Shown piece by piece: positions 46,776 through 61,213 of a stretch of DNA of 64,000 nucleotides; position 1 is the first letter of the stretch, and each line of letters starts with the position of its first letter. Under the pieces are notes generated by a model. The model saw only the letters and a program-made list of their open reading frames with translations, was not told where the DNA came from and did not search any database. Origin of the DNA: Mauremys mutica (Eukaryota > Chordata > Testudines > Geoemydidae); assembly GCF_020497125.1 (NCBI RefSeq), contig NC_059075.1, positions 63,755,321-63,819,320 on the forward strand, in the 5' to 3' direction. Both the position numbers and the translations under genes were made by a program.

Positions 46776-49700
46776 TTAAACTGGCCTAAAAATGACAGTT
46801 TACAGATGACCTGAAAGTGCTCTTTTTAAAATTAAAATAAGGCAGTTATCAGGACAGATTTCACTGCCTATTCTAACTAGTGATTAAGCCAACAAAAAAC
46901 TGCAATCTTTATGGATAAATACAATAAGACGAATTCTACTAAGCAAGGGGTCAAACCGTGGTTTCATGAATTATGTAGGCACAAAAGCCAAATCCAAAGA
47001 ATGTGAAGACTCACAAATAGGTGAGTAGAATGCAACCATCCTCATTAAAACCTTTTTACACTAGAGTGTGCAAGATTTAGGATTCTTGTACTAGAGAAAC
47101 AAATCCAGATATAGCTGACAGATGGAATTTAACACCACTCAAAGATCGATCAGAGTATTTGAGTGATGAGAAATAGTTTAAAAGTAAGGGAACTGTAGAA
47201 GTTTACTGTAATATAATAATAAATCAGAACCCTTATTAGAGACCAACAAGAAAAACTTCTTATTTAAGGCAGAGTTCTTTTTCACAGAAGGTTTATTCTC
47301 CACATGAATTTGCTGAACTTCTTGTAAGCAGCATAAGTCAGAATTCAGAAAGAGGTCACAATCCAAGCCAGCAGAAAGTTTCACCTTCTCCTCTCCCTCC
47401 TTTTGTTCTGGTTGTTGTGTGCCTTGCTAATACCTTCTGTCCAAGAAGTAGCTGCATTTCAGTGGTGCAGTTATTTATGTATTGTATGAAAGGTGCTATG
47501 TAAAAATAAAATTCTCTGTCTCTCACATTAAATTCAGTTACTTCAGTTCATTGTTTTCTTATTCTCCTTACATGTACGTCTGTTATCATCACTCTATTCT
47601 GTTTCTCACTACCTTTGATTTTATTTCATTCTATATCTCTGCCACTATGTGCCCATTTTTCTATTTCCTGTTCTTCATCCAAACTTCTCCCTTGTTAGTT
47701 TATTCCTCGCTGTCTTTTCCATCAGAGCTGTGATTCGTTTTAATACTTCAGCTGAAGTGGCTAGAAATGCAACTGATTCTGCTTTCCCTATTATTTCTGA
47801 CAGTAAGTAAGTTATAAAGCCCTTCAGCTACAGTGCCAGGATTGGCATTTCAGACCTCTAGGAGACATCTGATGAGATGAGTAATGTACAATGATACGTG
47901 CACATTTTTGGTGGGCTGTCAAAATATTAGATTTGACTATTTTTCAGAAAGTTGGGCCCAAAGTAAGGAGGAATGGCACAGTTGTGTGGGATGCGGAAGT
48001 GAAATTACAGCGTCAAGCTGAATTTTATACCTTTAACCATGAATTCTCTTCCTTTTTTTGCTTTAAGTTGGATTCTTAATATTATTTAAGATGAGATTAA
48101 TTCAACCACAAAAAAAGTTTATGTACTAAAAATTTATCCAAATTGCTTATCAATGGTCCCATTCACATTAGTGGCAAAGAACTGAGGCCCTAGTCACAGA
48201 TTTGATCCATCCTAGTCAAACTCTAATCTCTCTCAGAACTGCACAGAAGTTACTGTCTCCAGTTCTCAGTTTACCTTCTTCCTTTAGATAATATCTAGGC
48301 TACGGGCTCTCATACTTTTTCATAACTTGGACCAAATCTTAATAAAAAGATATTTTAGTGGACATGTCATTTATCATTTGCACTATATGTATGTATGTCA
48401 ACTAAAGCAAATGCTTACATGGAACAGTTATATTAGGGAAGTGTGTATGCATTTCTAATTGTTTTGAATGTGATAAGTGTTTTGCCCTTTTGGAAAAATG
48501 TTAATCAAAGCATTTACTTTTCATCTCTTCTTCTCCTTCTCCCGAACCCTTTCCCTCATCCATTCCTTCCTCTTCCCCATAATATTTCTCAAACCCTTTA
48601 TTTCCCTCTCTCCTTGGTCCCCCGGGCATACTATCCAATGGAGTGGTTTTCTGCTCCCCTGGACATTCCATCAAAGACTTCAGACCCTGAAGACTAGTTC
48701 TATTTCTGTCCCCCTAGGTATGTGTGTGACCCCCATGATTATCAATCAGTGTTTCCTCCCCCTCTCTTAAGTAGCTATGAACCCTACTAGAGGTAAACTC
48801 TTTTTGCTTGTTTCCAACTGCTTTAACAGGAATCCAGGTCTCCTTTGAAATAAAAAGCCTACCAGCTGTAAAAGCAGCTAGAAATAAGGAGGAGGAGGCA
48901 GCACCATGTTACCTACCAGGTATTTGTGGAGCAGCCTCACTTTGACCCTGATTCAAAGGCCACTGAAATAAAAGGAAGACAATCACTAACTTCAGTGGTC
49001 TTTGGGATCAGACCCTTTGAAACGCATTGTTTGGTAATCCTTTTCAAATTTACATTAAGTTACCCAAATCACCTCAACTCTTACTTCCAGTTTCATTTTC
49101 AATTTCATACTGTTTATTCATGTCAAGGCAGACAAGTTTCCTCCACTCACCTTCTCGGAAATGTCTCCCATTCCTGGTGCAGTTTAAATTTACCTGTACT
49201 TCTCTCTTTTTCCAGTTCAGGCCATAATCCTACCCCATTTACCATTTCAGCAAAAGTATCTTCCTCTACATAGTCCAATTCAAAAACCTAGATTATAGAT
49301 ATCTCCATTTCCCAGTGCATCTTCACTTTTCTCTCCAGAAATCCACATTGTTCACTACTATTTCAGTGAATGACAACTCCACTAGAATCAAGACAGTTTC
49401 AATCCCACCTATACTCAGAGTTTAAGTAAGCAAACCATTACCCATAAACTAGTACATTTGTATGAAGAAGGTCCATGCAAAATTGCAAACTGAGAACTGA
49501 AAATTAGCATTTTGCACAAACAATATTACTATACATTTATACATTGTCTACTATGGCTATAGTTAAAAAGCAACAGTTGAGCTGTAAATCAGTGCTACAC
49601 CATTATGGAGTTCTCAACCAACTTTAAAACTGCAATATTTTGTGTTGATCACATTACTAATGTATGTTTCAAAATTCTTGTTCTCTTTAGCTTAGCAGCA

Positions 49701-50199
49701 GCTGCATATTGTAAGGTTTTTTCTGTATATTTAATCTTTCTGTAAATTACACAATTTGCAAAGAATGGGTGCCTAAAAATAAATAACCATGTCTAAAATA
49801 TTTCTACTGTCTTTAATATTCCATGAGAACATGGGAATATTTGCATATGTGTAGAAGTGATTAAGTAGAACTATTTAACTGCGTCTCTGAATTTTCCTAA
49901 AGTAATACAATTTCAGATTCCTGAATTATAAGTGATCAGGAGCATCAAGGGACATATATTTCTGCAGCCTCTCTTTTGGCAGAAAGGACTTTGACTTTTT
50001 AAAACTGTGGTATAAAAGTAAGAAAGAAGTGAAACCAGGTTTATTAGGATTTATGAAACCTATCTGGGTTTTAACTTTGGGATTTATTTTGGAAAACAGA
50101 ATATTGCCACCTCCACTGAAAAGAAGTCTCTTCTAAGCAATACGCTGCAGTTAACCAGAATATAGAAAAAATAAGGAGTAGAGAGATTCAGAAAAAAAC
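46776..50199. other. TTBK2 intron, no gene seen
   Basis: AT-rich intron with several pyrimidine-rich stretches (for example 48520-48620). A diverged sauropsid repeat with the motif CTTCAGTGGTCTTTGGGATC occurs at about 48990-49015. No coding sequence is supported. Confidence 0.6.
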
Positions 50200-50455
50200 T
50201 TTCAAATATGGGTACTTAAGGTTGGGTACTTAAACAAATGTGGCCTGATATTCAGAGATACTGTACACCTACAGATGCCACTGGTTTAATTTAAGTGCCT
50301 AAATATGGATTTCAATGCCTAACTTAAGGCACCCAAGTTTGAGAATACTGACCTGTGTGACCCAGATGACACAGTAAGTGTAAAAGGCAAGAATTGAAAT
50401 CACAAGTCCTGAGTCCCTATACCCTGGTTTAACCACTAAACCACACTCTCTCTCT
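50200..50455 (-). repeat. MIR/CORE-type SINE
   Basis: On the minus strand, GAGTGTGGTTTAGTGGTTAA is a tRNA-like A-box head, followed by CAGGACTTGTGATTTCAATT (B-box-like region). A CORE-like middle and a tail of GTGCCTTAAGTTAGGCATTG motifs follow. It is old and diverged. Confidence 0.65.
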
Positions 50456-53069
<2,614 letters not shown>

Positions 53070-53460
53070 CATGACTCATTCTTTGAACCTCTCTCGTTCA
53101 TCCAAAATACTACTAAATTCCTTTTCCTCTCTGTCTACTCTGATCATGTCTTCCTCTACTCATGTAAGCTCTGCATCAAATTCAAATTCCTTGTTCTCAT
53201 GTTCAAGGCTCTGCACAGCTCTACCAACGCCTAGATCTCAACTCTCTTCTTCTATTGCTTCCCAGCTTAGCTTTATGATCTTCCCTCCCTCTAGCCTCCC
53301 TGTGTGTTATCCTTCCATAATACTCCCTTCAACTGGACTAAATTCCCTGATCCTGTACTCACACAACCTCATTCTCCACCTTCAAATTCTTTCTCAAAAC
53401 CCACTCCTCCTAACAAGCTTTCCAGCACTGCTGCATTCCTAACAACTTTAGAAATATAAA
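53070..53460 (+). repeat. Probable L2-like LINE ORF2 remnant
   Basis: The plus strand keeps fragments resembling the region after the RT domain of L2/CR1-group LINEs: FIQNTTKFLF, YSDHVFL, then CIKFKFLVLMFKALH. This follows the usual 'IQNAAA..DHV..L..FKIL.L.FKALH' layout. It is heavily decayed, and the family is uncertain. Confidence 0.45.
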
Positions 53461-56316
<2,856 letters not shown>

Positions 56317-57129
56317 CTAAAGATAAAGAAAAAAGAGTTAATTAATTCTTCTTTCTTTGAATGAGAGAAAGACAAAGCACTCCAGACTCAGTTTCCCCTC
56401 AAGACTTTTCTAACATCTGGTTCTCCTTGAAAACGTTATCTGACAATTAATTGTTAAAAAGGTAAGGTTTATCAAAAGTGCTATATCAGCACTGCCCCAT
56501 CTGTGGCTCAGAATGGCGCACTTGAAAATTATGAAATAGCTTTTTGTAATGCTTGGGTAGCATTACTTGTGTTTTGTGAAAAAAGCTATGCTTCTTAAAG
56601 AAAAAGGAAGCAAAAGAGCACACTGGGAGGTCTATATGGGTAGTGCATAGGAAGCCATCAGTATCTGTGAAGAAGTGTGGTCATCAGGAGTCTCTATAGA
56701 GGACTGTGGGAGTTTCAGTAATCATGGGCTTCTGTGGGAATGGGGAGACATATGAGCACACTAGGAATGTCTAAGGGGTTGCAGAAAAATAAAAAAATAA
56801 TCTCACTGCACATCTGCATTGCCTAACGATTAAAACTGACAGATCTACTATTTCTGTTACACAACATATTCCATGGTGCATGGTGAATCATAACACTCAC
56901 ATGGCATAAGTGTCAACATAAAAAATCTCACTGCTTTGTGACAGCAAATCAGAAGTGATGTCTGGTTGTTGTTTTTTTGTTTGTTTGTTTTGTTCTTTTT
57001 TATAACTGAGATGTCTTTGGCAGGTGGAAGTTGAATATATTTTTATAGTGTGCAAGCAAATTACACTATAAATGGATACGTTTTTAAAACGTCCTCATAC
57101 TAGTACTGCTAATTTTGCTGAACCCATAG
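56317..57129 (-). other. TTBK2: TTBK2 intron upstream of the 56-kb exon
   Basis: Start of the intron that continues past the window end. No kinase exon is found in the window. This first part is AT-rich with no recognised element. Confidence 0.75.
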
Positions 57130-58405
57130 ACAATGCAGAGCCAAGAAGAAACAAATGAAGAGGAAGTTTGACAGAAGTTATACTGATTTTGGTTCTATGG
57201 AATTTAATGATGGACGACTGCAATGCATTGTATGCTTATGAATCTTATCAAATGAAGCAATGAAATCTGCAAAACTGAAATGACACCTCACAAGAAGTTA
57301 CCTGGAGTATAAAGATAAACCCAGAGAACTTTCTTTAGTGAAAGAAAGAAGAGTACAATAGACAGAAAACTCAAATGACAAACATTACATCGGTTCCGGG
57401 AAAGGCTTTGAAAGCATCTTTCTTAACAGTGCTTCGGACTGCAAAGAGTAAAAAATCCCATACCACTGGAGAACTACTGAGTCTTCCAGCTACTGTAGAA
57501 ATGTGCAAAGTGATGGTAAGCAAAGATGCAATGAAGAAACTTAAGGCCACACCACTTTCTAATGACACAGTTAGAAGGAGAATTGAAGAGTTTTTAAATG
57601 ATGTAAAATCCCAACTAACTGAAAGACTATGTACATGTGAACAGTTTGTAATTCAGCTTGATGAGACTACTGATACTGGTAATGCAGCACAATTATTAGT
57701 TTTTGTTCGTTATATCTGGCTGAGGGAAATTTTGGAGGATTTTCTTTTTTTGTCAGGAGTTAGCAGAATGGACAACAGGTCAGGAAATAGTCAAATTATT
57801 GGATGATTTCATGAAAGCTGAATTGCTGAATTGGGAGAAGTGCACTGCCATTGGCATGGATGGTGCTACTACTATGGCAGGCAATAGGAGTGGCGGTGTA
57901 GCAAGAATACGAGTCATAAAGCTACATGTAATAGTACAATATATGTTGCATCACCAGGATCTTGCACCAAAGAAAATGAAACCCAAATTAAATGATGTGG
58001 TAAATGCAGCTGTGACAGTTGTGAATTTTGTGAAGTCCTAGCCTTTGAATTCATGCCTTTTTGCAAAGCTGTGTCTAGAAATGAGTGCAGGACATAAATT
58101 ATAGTTTCATATGGAATTGTGTTGGCAGAGTGTTGGAAAGAGTTTTTGAGCTTCGCAAACAGCTGCTAGGTTTTCTTTCTAGCACAATCCCAAGATTGCC
58201 GCAAATTTTTCTGACCCGATATGGATCGCAAAAGCTTGCATATCTTGCAGACATTTTTAACTTGTTGAATGCACTGAACCTGTCCACACAAGGGAGTGAT
58301 AAAACCATACTTGAGGCGAGTGACAAGCGGAGCATTTCAGAAGAAAGTCAACATTTGAAAAACCAGACAGAGCTGTGGAATCTCAGATACGTTTCCGCTA
58401 CTGAC
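57130..58405 (+). pseudogene. BED-finger/hAT transposase remnant (ZBED5/SCAND3-like), interrupted
   Basis: The plus strand encodes, in broken frames, the N-terminal half of a hAT transposase-derived protein. Parts seen are KRKFDRSYTDFGSMEFNDGR, a BED-type zinc finger trace (LQCIVC then an H after LK), LSLPATVEMCKVMVSKDAM, VKSQLTERLCTCEQFVIQLD, ETTDTGNAAQLLVFVRYI, CTAIGMDGATTMAGNRSGGV and LRYVSATD at the end. Stops at about 57230, 57270, 57355 and 58040, and frameshifts near 57800 and 58080, disable it. The frame ends at 58405, where a DIRS element has inserted. The C-terminal dimerisation domain is not seen, and the downstream half would be beyond the insertion. The family name is by motif resemblance. 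Confidence 0.8.
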
Positions 58406-58720
58406 AGAAAAGACGGTTACTCACCGTAGTAACTGTTGTTCTTCGAGATGTGTTGCTCCTATCCATTCCAGTTAGGTGTGCGCGCCGCGCGTGCACGGCT
58501 CTTCGGAAGACTTTTACCCTAGCAACACTCGGTGGGTCGGCTGGGCGCCCCCTGGAGTGGCGCCGCTATAGCGCAGGATATATACCCCTGCCGACCCATC
58601 CGCTCCTCAGTTCCTTCTTGCCGGCTACTCCGACAGTGGGGAAGGAGGGCGGGTCTGGAATGGATAGGAGCAACACATCTCGAAGAACAACAGTTACTAC
58701 GGTGAGTAACCGTCTTTTCT
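58406..58720. repeat. Perfect 65-bp inverted repeat with 185-bp spacer (DIRS terminal region)
   Basis: The left arm 58406-58470 (AGAAAAGACGGTTACTCACC ... CTCCTATCCATTCCA) is the exact reverse complement of 58656-58720. The spacer contains a TATA-like GATATATACC at about 58588 and CT-rich start-site-like sequence on +. The segment CTTCTTCGAGTGATTGCTCC at 58719-58738 is a third, direct partial copy of the arm's inner part. Confidence 0.93.
58570..58625 (+). promoter_or_regulatory. Putative TATA promoter in DIRS terminus, reading into the element
   Basis: GATATATACCCC is followed about 25-30 bp later by CTCAGTTCCTTCTTGCC, a plausible initiator. Downstream, ACGGTGAGTAACC at about 58699 resembles a splice donor. 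On + it points antisense to gag/RT/YR, as expected if both inverted termini of a DIRS element carry the same promoter. Inference only. Confidence 0.4.
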
Positions 58721-58767
58721 TCTTCGAGTGATTGCTCCTATGCATTCCAGTTAGGTATTCCCAAGCC

Positions 58768-59560
58768 TTATGTAGGCGGTGGGGTCGGAGTTAGATGCTG
58801 CAGAATGCAAACTTCTGTGCCAAAGGCTGCATCATCTCTGGACACTTGGGCCAATGAGGCAACGGTGTGTACTAGCTGCACGACACATCCCCTGAAAGGG
58901 TATGTGGGCCAAGAAGGCAGCAGGGAAGCCTGAGCCCTGGTGGAATGTGCAGTAAGGTGGCTCCATGGAACATGGGCTAAACACAGGAGGCGCAGATGCA
59001 CCAGTCATCGAAGATGAAATCCTCTAGGAGGAGACAGGTATGTCCCTCGTCCGGTATGCCAGTACGATGAAGATTCGGGGGCGTTACGCAAGGGCTTTGT
59101 CCGCTCGATATAGATTGCGGACGCCCTACGGACGTCTAGGGAGGGCAATTGTTGCTCTCCTTGCGATGAGTGTGGCTTCGGAAAGAAGACCGGAAGGAAG
59201 CTATCCTGGATGATATGAGAGGCTGACACCACCTTTAGGGAGGAAGGCCGGACACTGTCACAACTGCACTTGTCCTTGAGAGAGACAGTATACCGTGGGT
59301 CCATCGCGAGCGCCTGAAGCTCGGAGACTCATCTGGCCGATGGAAAGGCTACAAAGAAGACTGTCTTCCAGGACAGGTATGCCAGCGAGCATGTCGTCAG
59401 TGTCCCGAATGGGCAATCATGAAACTGGCGAGAACCAGGTTGAAGACCCAGGTTGTGGCGGGGGCCAACCGGGGGGGGGGGAGGTATACCGCTCCAAGTC
59501 CTTGAGGAATCTAGAAACCACAAGGCGGAAGAATACGGAGCGGCCACTCCCCGCTGGGTG
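58768..59560 (-). pseudogene. DIRS tyrosine recombinase, disabled
   Basis: The minus strand carries KTVFFVAFPSAR, then a TGA (59331-59329), then VSELQALAMDPRYTVSLKDK. By comparison with the ARRxSEL pattern, the TGA sits exactly at the catalytic Arg of box I (CGA to TGA). Further on are FFPKPHSSQGEQQLPSLDVR and RASAIYIERTKPLRNAPES, and after a frame change, LTAHSTRAQA, which holds the catalytic HxxR (58947-58936). The conserved C-terminal Tyr is not recognised because the following sequence is out of frame. In DIRS elements the enzyme inserts circular cDNA. This copy is dead. Confidence 0.85.
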
Positions 59561-60294
59561 GAAGGGAGAGATGGCTGCCAAGAGTGCCCTTAATGAGGGC
59601 CGCGCCATGTGCTGCTGTTTGAGACCAGAGGTAGTCCAAGACAGACTGGATCGGGACCTCGGCGGGAGAAACATTGTGCGTTTCGTAGCAGTAGGAGAAA
59701 CGCTTCCACTCTGCGAGATACGTTAACCGAGTGGAGGATTTCCTATCACCCAGGAGAATCCTGTAGAGCCGAGGCAGAACAATGTAATTCGGATCGGTTT
59801 AGCCACACAGCAGCCCTGCTGTGAGGTGCAGGGATTACCAGTCTGGGTGGTGAAGCTTGCTGCGATCCCGCGAAATGGGGTGTGGGCCAAGAGGTAGGGA
59901 AATAGGGTTGGCTACCGACAGGGGTAGCGACCTGGTGTACCAGTGCTGCCTGGGATACGCTGGAGCAATCATGATCAGGTGCGCTCCGCCCCTGCGGAGT
60001 TTTAGCAGGGCCCTGCAAGCCAGCGGGAACGGTGGAAATTGGACAGCCGATGGCTCATCCACGGCATCAGAAACCTCTCCAAGACTGAGCCCGGGGAGAG
60101 GTCTTGGAATGAGGAGGACTTCTCTCTGTTTTCGCTCTCGCGGGAGCGAAGAGGGCTATGCGGGGATAGACCCACTTCCGAAAAACGGAATGGATATCGT
60201 CCGGAGGGAACGACCACTTGTGAGACCGGAAGGATCTGCTGAGGCGATCCGCCAGCTGAAAAGCCTGGCATACAAGGCAGACTGCTCCCAGCTC

Positions 60295-61122
60295 TCAGAC
60301 ACTGATGCGTAAGGCCAGCTCTTGGGCCGACCAAAGGCCGTGAGTGCGAAGCTGACCCAGGTGAGCACGCAGCCGAGAGATGGGGTGTCCGTCATGAGGG
60401 ACCCCGAGGGGTGAATGGAACAGCATCCCTGGATACACCAGGGAGGGCACTGACTCTCGGTCGAGGGAGCCTAGGATGCTCAGGGGGACCGAGACGACCA
60501 GGGTGGTATCTCTGCCCGGGTGGTACACCAAGGTGAGCCACGATTGGAGTGGACAGAGGCGAAGCCTGGCATGTTTGGAAACAAACGCGCAGACAGCCAT
60601 GTGAAACCTAGGCCTGGGCGAGCCAAAGTTGTCGGGAAGGTCCGTAGACCTTGTACAATTGTTACCACCGCATGAAACCAAGGCTGAGGTAAGCAGGCTC
60701 TGGTGAGATTGGAGTCCAGGGTGGCTCCAATGAATTCTATTCCCTGTGTGGGAACCAGAGTGGATTTTACCATTGATGATCAGGCCTAGACACCGGAATA
60801 GGTCCGTGTCGATGCCCACAGGACTGGTACTTGGGCTCGGAGGTCCCTCGAACGAGCCAATGCGGAAGAGAAATGGGGACATGAAAATACGCGCCCGTCA
60901 TATCGAGGGCGGCATACAGTCTCCGGGATCCAAGGGTGGGATGACGGTCCCCCTGGGAACCATGCGGAACCTATCCGCAGCGTGAACTTGTTGAGGACCC
61001 GCAGGTCTAGGATATGTCTGAGACCTCCCTTCGCCTAGGGGATTAGGTTTCGTCCCTAGGCACCTCCTGTATAGCTCCGATGAAGAGGAGCGTCCGCACC
61101 TGTTGCAAGAGGAATCGCTCAT
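60295..61122 (-). pseudogene. DIRS RT/RNase H remnant lacking the catalytic YxDD segment
   Basis: The frame 61122-60898 ends with RFRMVPRGTVIPPLDPGD, the approach to palm motif A. The next frames (60882-60295 and 60773-60480) pick up only at DTDLFRCLGLIINGKI, then STLVPTQGIEFIGATLDS, then ARACLPQPWFHAVVTIVQGL and HARLRLCPLQSW. About 100 codons expected in between, including the palm Asp and YLDD, are missing. This is best explained by an internal deletion near 60885-60905. RNase H-side traces (LRTHGLWSAQELALRISV) end at about 60298. Frames shift repeatedly. Reverse transcription is impossible from this copy. Confidence 0.8.
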
Positions 61123-61213
61123 GAGAGGATGGTTAGAAGGACCTTAACCTTGAGGGCCTGATTGACGCCCACGACCGCATAAGTGACGCCTGCTGGCAAA
61201 GTCTTGTCTTTGC

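Noticed and set aside
53071..53442. 123-codon plus-strand Ser/Leu-rich open frame
   Set aside because: The frame is not the one that resembles LINE protein. It is a by-product of a pyrimidine-rich LINE remnant.
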